Source: Bruticola sp004554425
GTDB lineage: Bacteria > Vulcanimicrobiota > Xenobia > Xenobiales > Xenobiaceae
Direction: 5' to 3'
DNA length: 64,000 nucleotides
NCBI GenBank assembly: GCA_958366945.1
Contig: CATXCY010000004.1
Location: forward strand, 1-64,000
The position numbers and the translations under genes were made by a program. The notes beneath the pieces are model-generated. The model worked only from the letters and a program-made list of their open reading frames with translations. It made no database searches and had not been told where the DNA came from. This document shows positions 7,885 to 17,800 of the stretch, piece by piece; positions within the stretch are counted from its first letter, which is position 1, and each line of letters opens with the position of its first letter.

Positions 7885-8946
7885 CTATTTGATCTTGCTA
7901 AGATCCATTACAACCTTAACGGGACGATGATCACTAGCTTTTTCTATTTCGGGAATATCAGCACATACTTTAGCACTGCCGGGAACAATGGCTGGCTTCA
8001 ATTTATTATTTACCAAAATGTAGTCTAAAGCCGACTGGTAACGAGTATTGAAAAAGCTACGCCTCTCTACTTCAGGCAAATGGCCCAACACATCGGTAAG
8101 GAAATTGCAACTGAGCAAAGGACGCAAAGTCTTGGCGTCAGGAGTATCGTTCAAGTCGCCACAAATAGCTACTGGGTAAGAGCTCAAAGAACGAGCAATT
8201 TCTTTAACGCGGTTAGATTGAGCAATACGCTTAGCATCCGTTTTGGCGCCGCCTCGTTTACTCTTAAAGTGATTGACTAAAAGAGTGAAATTGCTCTTAT
8301 GCTTAAAATGAACTTCTAAGCAATCGCGGGAAAATACCGAAGAGCGCTTGCCGTCTTTTTGTGTAAATCTGTCTTGAATGTGAGATACAGTGTTGCGCAC
8401 AGGCACTTTGGAAAGCACACCTACGTTAATGCCGCGAGTACGATCGTTACCCGGAATAAGCACATAATAAGGATAACCGCTGCGTTTGCTTAAATCGGAA
8501 ATAACCTGAGCATTTTCAATTTCTTCAATGCCAACAATATCGGCATTGACTTCTTGAAGTATGGAGCTAACTCGAGTAAGCTTGTCGCCATATTCAGCTT
8601 CGGTGAGAACATCGTCGTTATATGGATCATCGACTGTGTCAAAGAAGTTCTCTAAATTCCAAGTAGCCAAAGTGATGACTTGTTTATTAAATTGCTCACC
8701 CTTATCTTCTTGAGAAACTGATTCCGAATTTTTGACGGCTTTTTGGGCTTTGTTATTTTTGGCCAATTGCGTGGAATTGCCAGAAGCAGATTGCTCTGAC
8801 TGGGGAACTTTCTGCCCAACTTGTCCAGACTCAACTGAAGAAGTATTGTCACTGCAAGCTGCACCATTAGCTAAGCATAAACCGGCTCCAATAAGAAAAG
8901 CCAATGAATAAACGAACCTTTTTGCACTTTGCTTGGAAAGAGACAT
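7885..8946 (-). CDS. Exported endonuclease/exonuclease/phosphatase-fold protein
   Basis: A 353-aa protein of the EEP (DNase I/sphingomyelinase-like) fold. It starts with a signal peptide ending in NGAAC and a Ser/Gln/Asn-rich spacer of about 60 residues. Catalytic signatures are in order: ATWNLENFFD (Asn), GIEEIEN (metal-binding Glu), LVNHFKSKRGG (His), ICGDLNDTPDA (Asp-x-Asn) and SDHRPVKV (His at the C-terminus). It should be an exported metal-dependent phosphodiesterase; DNA, RNA or a lipid headgroup are all possible substrates, and nutrient scavenging is plausible. The ATG at 8946 has AGAGGAG about 9 bp upstream. The cysteine after the signal is not a good lipobox. The exported zincin gene follows after 143 bp and may share a transcript. 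Confidence 0.85.
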   Translation of the reverse strand: MSLSKQSAKRFVYSLAFLIGAGLCLANGAACSDNTSSVESGQVGQKVPQSEQSASGNSTQLAKNNKAQKAVKNSESVSQEDKGEQFNKQVITLATWNLENFFDTVDDPYNDDVLTEAEYGDKLTRVSSILQEVNADIVGIEEIENAQVISDLSKRSGYPYYVLIPGNDRTRGINVGVLSKVPVRNTVSHIQDRFTQKDGKRSSVFSRDCLEVHFKHKSNFTLLVNHFKSKRGGAKTDAKRIAQSNRVKEIARSLSSYPVAICGDLNDTPDAKTLRPLLSCNFLTDVLGHLPEVERRSFFNTRYQSALDYILVNNKLKPAIVPGSAKVCADIPEIEKASDHRPVKVVMDLSKIK

Positions 8947-9027
8947 AAGTCCAACTCCTCTTTTACCTAAAAAAGTAGACGGCCGACTGCCAAACAACCG
9001 CGCAGCCTTTTCCACGAATATGCGTCA

Positions 9028-9033
9028 ATTATA
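9028..9033 (-). promoter_or_regulatory. Probable -10 box for the EEP-fold gene
   Basis: A perfect TATAAT on the minus strand, 82 bp upstream of the start codon at 8946. No good -35 box stands at the right distance, so the promoter call is tentative. Confidence 0.4.
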
Positions 9034-9055
9034 AATTAAATATAGCTAAAAAGCG

Positions 9056-9946
9056 CTATTCTGGCAAAACTTCACTGCCGAAAAGTTGGTAAGCTCTAGC
9101 ATATCGACGGCTGTAAACCAAATCGATCAACTCTATCAAACCAAGCTTACTGCGCAAGATATGCTTTTCTTTTGACATTTCTCTATCTTTAAAAATGCCC
9201 AACTTCTGGCAAGTCTCGAAAATTTCGTCAGCTTCTTCTTGGCTTTCGCAAGGATAAGTATGCTCGCTAGAACTAGCGCCCCAGTTTTCTTTTTTCAAAA
9301 CGTCCAACAGAGCTTGCTCGTTGAAAGGAGCCATATAAGCCGAAGCCACTTCTTTGTAGACTTTTTCCCACTGTCCGATAATAACGGCAATATCTTCACT
9401 GATGTCACGGTTGTGATCGGATTGATAGCAAGAATGGTAGCAAGAGTCAAAAATAACGCCTTCTTCAGTGATTTGTCCTAGAATGAACAACTCACAAATA
9501 CGCGGCGAAGAAATGAGCCACTGCCACTGTTGTTCACGACTAAAACTATCTTTCAGTTCGTTGTCTTTGTGGGAAATAAGCATTTGAATTTGGAACTTGG
9601 AACCTACCAAATCTTTGGCTTTAGAATCCAAAGCACCAACCATTTCTTCAAGAGACGGAATGACATCTATTTTGTAAAAAGGAGCCTTGCAAATCATACT
9701 ACCAGCAGCTTCGTTGGCAACAACAGTTTTGCCCTTAAAAGCTTCAAGCAAAATAGGAAGTTTAGATTTAGCATCTGGCTGTACGGCCAGCTCGTAGCTC
9801 CAAAAGGAAGCGTCGGCTTTCACCCAGTCGATATCGTGTTCTAGGCGATAAGCAACAGCATAATATCTTAAAAATTTAGCTAAAATTTCGCGGGTAATCA
9901 TGGCAGTAAGTTTGCACTTAAATACAGTTGATTCCTGCTCTTCCAT
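9056..9946 (-). CDS. Unrecognised cytosolic protein, about 296 aa
   Basis: I do not recognise this protein. It is soluble, rich in Glu/Lys and aromatic residues, and has no signal peptide or membrane segment. A notable feature is a Cys/His-rich spot, CYHSCYQSDHNRD, in the middle, which could bind a metal. The start is uncertain: an ATG at 9946, another at 9901 and a TTG at 10048 are in frame, and none has a convincing ribosome-binding site. I give the 9946 ATG because residues after it look like normal protein. It is transcribed away from the lipid synthase operon. Confidence 0.6.
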   Translation of the reverse strand: MEEQESTVFKCKLTAMITREILAKFLRYYAVAYRLEHDIDWVKADASFWSYELAVQPDAKSKLPILLEAFKGKTVVANEAAGSMICKAPFYKIDVIPSLEEMVGALDSKAKDLVGSKFQIQMLISHKDNELKDSFSREQQWQWLISSPRICELFILGQITEEGVIFDSCYHSCYQSDHNRDISEDIAVIIGQWEKVYKEVASAYMAPFNEQALLDVLKKENWGASSSEHTYPCESQEEADEIFETCQKLGIFKDREMSKEKHILRSKLGLIELIDLVYSRRYARAYQLFGSEVLPE

Positions 9947-10138
9947 CGAGCCGCTTTTCGCCGCAACACAAAAAGAGAATAAGCCATATATATCAAAAAA
10001 TTTGACAGTCAAGCCAAACTTCAGTAAATTACTGAGAAGTGCCCCCAATTGCCGACTACTTAATCTGAGAAGGCAGGGCCCCGAGAGTATAGAGGACGGC
10101 TTTGCTGTTCTCGTTCTCTTTTTTTAAGGTAAAAACTG

Positions 10139-10157
10139 GCCATTTTTCAACAATGGC
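10139..10157. promoter_or_regulatory. Small dyad upstream of the lipid synthase operon
   Basis: GCCATT and AATGGC, separated by 7 bp, lie 25 bp before the start codon of the first synthase gene. It could be an operator or a leader hairpin. No clear -35/-10 pair was found nearby. Confidence 0.3.
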
Positions 10158-10181
10158 TAAAAGGATACAAACTATATCAAT

Positions 10182-11819
10182 ATGGCAAATTCCTGCATAA
10201 AAGCTATGGGCAGCTGGATTCCCGGCCCCAATGCCGCCTCTCAAGATCCCGTCGCTGTCTTGCGCAATTTAAAAAATCCCGTTTTCGCCATATCTTCACC
10301 TTCAGTATGGCAGGGAAAGAATCTTCCTTTTACTCTTTGCGGAAATGGCTCTTGCCAATTTGCGCCAGCCTCACCGGCAGGAAGCCTGCCCCTTTTAGCC
10401 TTAGCTCCACCGTTATCCCCCACTACCTTGGGGCAAGAGTCTTTTCGCCACACTTATGGTTTGCGTTATGCTTGCCTTAGCGGCTCTATGGCCAACGCTA
10501 TTGCCTCCGAAGATTTAGTAATAGCTATGGCTAAATCTGGAATGATGGGATTTTTTGGCTCGGCCGGTCTAAGTTTGGACGAAGTAACCAAGCATATACA
10601 CTCTCTGAAAAACAAACTTGGCAACCTTCCATACGGTCTCAACTTAATTCACAGTCCTTCAGATCCGCAACTGGAAAAGAAAATTGCCGAGCTTTTTATC
10701 GCTGAAAATGTCCATTGCATAGAAGCCTCAGCTTTTTTAGGCCTTACTCCAGCGCTCCTCCACTACAGATATAGCGGCCTTAAACGACGAGCCGACGGCA
10801 GCATATATGCTCCGCACCACGTCTTTGCCAAAATTTCCAGGTTGGAAGTCGCCTCCAAGTTGCTCTCTCCGCCGCCGCCTGAAATGATATCCTCTTTAGT
10901 GGCTCAAGGAGCACTAACTGCCGAAGAAGCAGAATTATCTCGCTTTATACCTCCAGCTTCTGCCCTAACAGCTGAAGCTGATAGCGGTGGTCACACCGAT
11001 AACCGTCCAGCCTTCGGCTTGTTACCTGCGGTCATAAACTTACGCGATCGTATGCAAGAGCAATTTGGTTGGAGTGTTCCTGTCGGCGCAGCTGGAGGTA
11101 TAGCCATACCTCAAGCCGCCGCAGCCGCTTTTGCCATGGGAGCAGCTTATGTAATGACCGGTTCCATAAACCAAGCTTGTGTGGAATCTGGCTCCAGCGA
11201 TGCTGTCAGAGAAATGCTAGCTAAGGCTTCCCCTGCCGACGTCGCCATGGCACCAGCCGCCGACATGTTTGAAATGGGCGTCAATGTTCAAGTATTAAAA
11301 TGGGGAACCATGTTCCCGGTGCGGGCTAAACGCCTTTATGAAATTTACCGCGCTTACGCTTCCTTCGATGAAGTGCCTGCTGCCATAAAAGATCAAATCG
11401 AAAAAACTATGCTGCGGTCCAGCTTTGCCGAAGCTTGGCAAAGCACCAAAGCATTTTTTGCCAAACGCGATCCCCGTCAAATTGCTAAGGCCGAAAGTGA
11501 TCCTAAGCATATGATGGCTCTGGTATTTCGCTCTTACCTTGGCCAAGCTTCGCGTTGGGCCAACGCTGGCTTGCCAGATAGGCGGGCTGACTACCAGATT
11601 TGGTGCGGTCCTTCTATGGGCAGCTTTAACCAGTGGTGCAAAGGAACATTTCTAGAGAACGTAAAAGAGCGCCACGCAGATTTGGCAGCCCTGAATATTA
11701 TGGTCGGAGCCTGTATTCTCACTCGAGCTGCCCTAATCACCAATCAAGGGGTTGAAATTCCGGCTCAATGGAGCTGCTTTGAGCCTCTTCCTTTCCAAGA
11801 ATTAGCTTCGCTGTTATAG
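10182..11819 (+). CDS. pfaD: PfaD-like trans-acting enoyl reductase
   Basis: A 545-aa flavin-dependent enoyl reductase of the PfaD/FabK (nitronate monooxygenase-like TIM barrel) family. In polyunsaturated-fatty-acid-type synthases it reduces the enoyl intermediates carried on the ACP domains of PfaA. Diagnostic parts are SGMMGFFGSAGLS near residue 125 (FMN phosphate loop), EADSGGHTDNRP with His271 and the GAAGGIAIPQAA flavin-binding strand, then the PfaD-specific C-terminal domain with WCGPSMGSFNQW. It is the first gene of the operon, as in myxobacterial pfa clusters, not the last as in marine ones. The ribosome-binding site is weak (AAGGA about 15 bp upstream); an alternative ATG lies at 10206. 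The stop codon overlaps the Shine-Dalgarno site of the next gene, so the two are coupled. Confidence 0.9.
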   Translation: MANSCIKAMGSWIPGPNAASQDPVAVLRNLKNPVFAISSPSVWQGKNLPFTLCGNGSCQFAPASPAGSLPLLALAPPLSPTTLGQESFRHTYGLRYACLSGSMANAIASEDLVIAMAKSGMMGFFGSAGLSLDEVTKHIHSLKNKLGNLPYGLNLIHSPSDPQLEKKIAELFIAENVHCIEASAFLGLTPALLHYRYSGLKRRADGSIYAPHHVFAKISRLEVASKLLSPPPPEMISSLVAQGALTAEEAELSRFIPPASALTAEADSGGHTDNRPAFGLLPAVINLRDRMQEQFGWSVPVGAAGGIAIPQAAAAAFAMGAAYVMTGSINQACVESGSSDAVREMLAKASPADVAMAPAADMFEMGVNVQVLKWGTMFPVRAKRLYEIYRAYASFDEVPAAIKDQIEKTMLRSSFAEAWQSTKAFFAKRDPRQIAKAESDPKHMMALVFRSYLGQASRWANAGLPDRRADYQIWCGPSMGSFNQWCKGTFLENVKERHADLAALNIMVGACILTRAALITNQGVEIPAQWSCFEPLPFQELASLL

Positions 11820-11830
11820 GAGTCTTTGTA

Positions 11831-14800
11831 GTGTCTTCTACTTGTAATAATAACCAAAATATTCCCATTGCCATTATCGGCATGGGATGCCTATTTCCTA
11901 AAGCCGACAGTCGTCAGAGTTTCTGGCGCATTCTCCGCTCCGGCACCGATTGCATCGGCCCGATTCCGGAAACCCATTGGTCGGTAAATGATTTATACGA
12001 CGGAGATCACAGCAGCCCCGATCGTTGCTATGCCAAAGTTGGCGGATTCTTGGAGCCATACCCCTTCGATCCTACCGAATTTAATATTCCGCCGAACATT
12101 TTAGAGGCTACAGATACTTCCCAATTGCTCGGTTTAGTTGGCGCTAAAGCCGCTTTAGAAGACGCTGGTTACGGTGTCGGCGGTAAAGAAGTGCCCAAAG
12201 ATTCTACTAGTGTTATTTTGGGCGTTACCGGCGCTTTAGAAATGGTTATTCCGTTAGGTGCCCGCTTAGGCCATCCTAGGTGGCGCAAAGCTTTGGCCGA
12301 AGCCGGTATCGATAAAGCTACTGCCGAAAAAGTTGTAGCCGGTATTGCCGATTCCTACGTATCTTGGCAAGAAAACTCGTTCCCCGGTCTCTTGGGCAAT
12401 GTAGTAGCCGGACGTATTGCCAATCGTTTAGATTTACACGGAACCAACTGTGCTGTAGATGCAGCTTGCGCCAGTTCTTTGGCGGCTGTCCATTTAGCCA
12501 TATCAGAGCTCAGAGCTGGCGCTGCCGATATGGTTTTAACTGGTGGTACCGATACTTTTAATGATATTTTCATGTTTACTTGCTTTAGCAAGACTCCAGC
12601 TCTTTCTGATTCCGGGCACATAGCTCCCTTCTCGGAAGATTCTGACGGTACGCTTTTGGGCGAAGGCGTCGGAGTATTAGTTCTCAAGCGCTTAGCTGAT
12701 GCCGAAAGGGACGGTGACAGAATTTATGCCGTCATTAAAGGCTTAGGTTCTTCTTCAGATGGTAATTCCGGCGCTATTTACGCTCCCAGCGCCGCCGGCC
12801 AGAGCATAGCTTTAGAACGCGCTTATGCTGAAGCCGAAGTAAGTCCAGAAACAGTTGGAGTAATCGAAGCTCACGGCACTGGCACTAAAGTTGGCGATGT
12901 TGTGGAATTTGAAGCTTTGAAAAAAGTTTTCAAAGATGTAAATAAAGAGCAATCTTGCGCTTTAGGCACCGTCAAATCGCAAATAGGTCACACCAAAGCT
13001 TCAGCCGGAGCAGCCAGCCTTTGCAAAGCCAGTCTTTCTCTTTTCCACAAAGTTATCTTACCCACACTGAATATCAGTCGTCCCAATCCCAAGTTGGGCA
13101 TTGAAGAAACTCCTTTCTACTTGAGCACACAAACTAAGCCTTGGGTAGTTAAAGAGGGCGAAAAACGTCGCAGTGGCGTCTCTTCTTTCGGCTTCGGTGG
13201 CAGCAACTTCCATGTAGTGCTGGAAGAGTACTCTCCTAAACGCACTAATCCGGCCTGGGACGGTTCCGTACAAATTTGGGCTTTTAGCTCCAAAGAACGT
13301 GAGTATTTAATTGCCGACATCCGCAGTGCCGCTGCTTGTGCTGCTTACGAAAGTGCCTACCAAGCTTCATTGTCGCGTCGCAACTTCGACGCTAAAGCTC
13401 CTCACCGCGCTCTCTTGGTATGCGGCCATGTCGATTATGCCCAGAAGCTTACCGAATTAGCTGACGCTCTGGAAGCCAACAAAGAGACAACTGGCGATCT
13501 TCCCGGCGGATGCTTCTACGGCGATGCCCAAAGTGAATTAGGTAAAGTGGCCTTCCTTTTCCCCGGTCAAGGCAGCCAGTATGTGGGCATGGATCGCGAG
13601 TTCTTCAGTATCTTCCCTGAAGCTTTAGAAGCTTTGGAAACGGCTCACAACACCTTGGAAGAAGCGCAAGATCCAGCTCGCCTGATCTTCCCTATCAAAC
13701 GTTTTGTTGAAGGTGAAGATGCCGCCAATACTAAGGCCATTACCGATACCAGAGCGGCTCAGCCTTGCTTAGGCGCCGTCGAATCTTCTGTCGCTGCTAT
13801 TTTACGCAATTTCGGCGTCGAGCCTCAGGCTATGGCAGGCCACTCTTACGGCGAATTAGTTGCTTTACAACAAGCTGGCGTCTATTCTCAGGCCGATTTA
13901 TTTGCCCTCTCCGCTTTGCGCGGCTCGCTTATGGCTAAAGGTGACGGAGGCCGCGGCGCTATGTCAGCCGTTTCCGCTCCTCTAGCTACTATAGAAGAGA
14001 TCGTCAAAGAAGTCGGTGGCGACTTGGTATTGGCCAACCGCAACCATCCTACTCAAGGTGTAATTTCCGGATCTAAAGAAGCCGTCAGCCAAGCTGAAGA
14101 ATTGTGCAAATCTAAGCGCATTACCGCTCGTCGCTTGCAAGTATCGGCCGCTTTCCACAGTTCGCTTATGGCCACAGCCAAAGAGCCTTTCTGTGCAGCA
14201 TTGCATAAGACCGAAATGCACATACCGCAAGTGCCCGTTTATGCCGACGTAACTGGTAAAGCTTATGAAGCCGATACTGAAGCTTTGCGCCGTATTTTAG
14301 GCGAGCAACTGGTCAGCTCTGTACGCTTTATAGACATTATCGAAAATATGTACGCTGACGGCTTCCGCACTTTCGTTGAAGTTGGCCCCAAAACTGTGCT
14401 CACCGGCTTAGTGAAGAAGATCTTGGGCTCAAAAGCTCACCACATGTTATCTACCGACGGGCGCAAAGGCGGCGGCGAATTGCAATGCTTGGCTCAAAGT
14501 TTGGCTCAATTGGCCGCTTTGGGATACCCTGTCGCACTTGACAAATGGGAAGAGCCCGTCGCCGAGCCTCGCCACAAACGCATGAGCGTGCCTATTTGCG
14601 GCGCCAACTATCGCACTCCGGGCAAACATGCTCCCGCTCCCCCTTGCGATCCCATTAAGCCAGTTGAAGGTTATCAGCCCTTAAAATTTATCAGCGATAA
14701 CCCTACAGTACATCCTTCGGCGCCGCCGGAATTGGGCGAGATAGCTTTTGAGCCAGCTCATGTGGCTACACTTGCACCTGCTGCCGCTAAGCCTGTAGCT

Positions 14801-17800
14801 AATTCGACAACAGCTCCAATTGCTGCGACTAAGCCGGTAAGCACCAGCAGTGCCAATAATACGGTTGCTCATACTCCCATTTTTGCTTCTTCCCCAGCTC
14901 AGACAGCGGCTTTAGATAATGCTGCCAAACTTCAGAAAGGTTCTGCTTCTCAAGCTGTTCCTATGACACACGAAGAACATAAAGCAGCGGCTTTGCCCAC
15001 TGTAGGCGATATTTCTATGTTGAACCAGGCTTTCCAGACTATTCAAGCTGGCTTAGAAGCTATGCAAACTTTGCAACAGCAAACAGCCAGCGCCCACTTG
15101 CGCTTCCTGGACAGCCAAGTTCAAATTCAGCAAACTTTGCAAAGCATTATCGCTTCTCAGCAAAACTTGGCTCAACTCAGCTTAGGCTCTGGCGCTTTGG
15201 CCAACATGCCCAATGTTGAGCTTAGCTTGCCAGCTATACCTACCGTACAGCCAACAACAACTAAAGCCGCTTTTACTCCTGAAGTTCAAGTACAGCCTGT
15301 TGTAGAGCCGTCCGTGCCTATAGCTCAAACTATGGCCGCTTTTTCCACAGCAGAACCTTTACCTAAGCCCATTTCCGAAGAGAAAATCGCTGTTACCGAG
15401 CAAAGCGGATTAAAGCCGAACTTTACCGCAGCTCCTCAAGAAGCCGTTCAAGGTGGAGATCTTACCGCAGCCATTTTAGGCGTAGTTGCCGAAATGACTG
15501 GTTATCCGGCCGATATGCTCAATTTGGATATGAACTTAGAAACCGATTTGGGTATCGACTCTATTAAACGCGTAGAAATTTTAGCTGCTATTCAAAAGCG
15601 TTTCCCCAACGCCTCAGCTATTGCTCACGATGAAATCGGTTCTATGCAAACTTTGCGCCAAATTGCCGACAAGTTGGCCGCTCCAACATCGACAATTAAA
15701 GAATCCACCACTGCTCCAGCAGTAAGCCTCGATTCTGCTCCTATAGCCGCAAAGTCCGTCGTTGACGTAGCCAATCCGGAGAAAGTTTTACTTGACGTCG
15801 TAGCCGAAACAACTGGCTACCCAGTAGAAACTTTAAACCTGGACATGGACTTAGAAAACGATTTAGGCGTCGACTCCATTAAACGCGTAGAAATTTTGGC
15901 CGCTATCCAGAAGCATTTGCCCGGCTCAAACAGCGTGGCTCCTGACGAAATTGGCTCCCTGCGCACTTTACGTCAGATTCTCGACAAGCTCGCTCCCGCA
16001 GCCGTAGCAAAAGCTCAAGCTGAGCCTGCTGCCATGCAAAAGGCCGCTTCAGCTGAAGAAGCCATTATTAAAATTGTAGCCGAAATGACAGGCTACCCAG
16101 TGGAAACTTTAAATCTAGACATGGATTTAGAGAACGACTTGGGTATCGATTCTATCAAACGTGTGGAAATTTTGGCCGCCGTGCAAAAGCAATTGCCTCA
16201 AGCCGGAGCTATAAGCCCTGAGGAAATTGGTGCTTTGCATACTTTGCGCGATATTGTCAACCGTTTAGGTGCCTCAGCTCAGTCTCAAAGCCAGGTTGAC
16301 GCTAAAATTGAAACTTCCACTACACCTAAAAACCAGGAACAAGCTGTTCTTCAGATCGTAGCTGATATGACTGGCTACCCTCTGGAAACGCTCAACTTGG
16401 ACATGGATTTAGAGAACGATTTAGGCATAGATTCCATTAAGCGTGTGGAAATTTTGGCCGCCATTCAAAAGGTAATTCCCGCTGCTTCTTCTATTGGCCC
16501 AGACGAAATCGGCTCTTTACATACTGTACGCGATATACTTAAGCGTTTAGGCGGTGACGACGACAAGCCTACTCCTCCGACCGATGCTCCTCACAAGGAC
16601 GATCAAGGCACAGAGGAAGAAAAAAAAAATGAAGCTTGTCAGAGTGTAGATTCACCTGCGGAACCTGCGCTCGCTCCAACCGACAAAGCTGAACAAAATG
16701 CAACCGAAGTTTCCGTATCCGACAATAAATCGGAAGGGACGGCAACTGCGGTTGCGCAGCCTGTCGAAAGCAACTTAGCTTCAGCGACAGAGACAGAGCA
16801 TCAGCCTGAAGCAAAAATTGATTTGACAGCCAGCTTGGCTCCTGACGGTCAGATGCTCAAACGCAGAAAACTCTACTATAAAGAGTCGCCCGCGCCTAAT
16901 AAACCTGTAGAATTAAATACTCAAGGCCTTTACGTCATTACCGACGATGGTTATATTGCTCCAGCTCTCTGTGCAGCTATGCAACAATTCGGTTTGCAAG
17001 CTTGTTTAATCAGTAAAGATCAGCCTTTAACCGATCAACAACTTCGTTTGGCCGACAGATTTGCAGGCTTAATAGCAATCATGCCCAGCTTCCCTCTTTA
17101 CGAGCATGGAGATCTCTTCTTTAAACGTGGCGTTGCTGAAGAGGCTTTAAAAGATTGCTTTAAGTTGGTGCGCCAGCAATGTCAACTTTGGAAGCAAGTG
17201 GGCCAGACGCCCGATTTCTTCTTAACTGTCACTCGTATGGATGGCCACTTTGGCACTTTTGACGAGGCTAGCAACCCCATCGAAGCTGGCTTGCACGGGT
17301 TAGCCAAAGTTGTAGCTCAAGAATACCCTCGCTTGCGCAGTCGTTCTTTCGATTTTTGCGTAGATACCGATCCCGGCCATATCGCTACCCAAATTTTAGC
17401 CGAACTTATGGTAGATGGTAGTAACGAAGTTGGTATAGATCGTCATAACGTGCGCCGTATTCCAGTCTTGCGCGAAGAAAAGCTAGACTTAACAAAAGTG
17501 AATTTGCCTGCTCCAGGCTCTACCGTTATTGTTACCGGCGGAGCCCGCGGCGTAACTGCCGATTGCGCCAAGTTGCTGGCCCAGCATTGCAAACTCAACT
17601 TTGTGTTAGTAGGTCGCTCCCCCATTCCCATTCCCGAATGGACTCAAACTAAGGCTGCCAAAACAGCCAGAGACTTAAAGACTTTGTTATACCAACAATC
17701 TAAGCAGAGTGGTAAGAGTCTCTCCCCTAAGCAACTTGAAGGCGAATGCCGACGCATTTTAGTCAATCGTGAAATTGCTCAAAATATCAGCGATATAAGA

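Noticed and set aside
15460..16555. CRISPR-like or satellite repeat
   Set aside because: The repeats are diverged at DNA level and code for ACP domains in frame.
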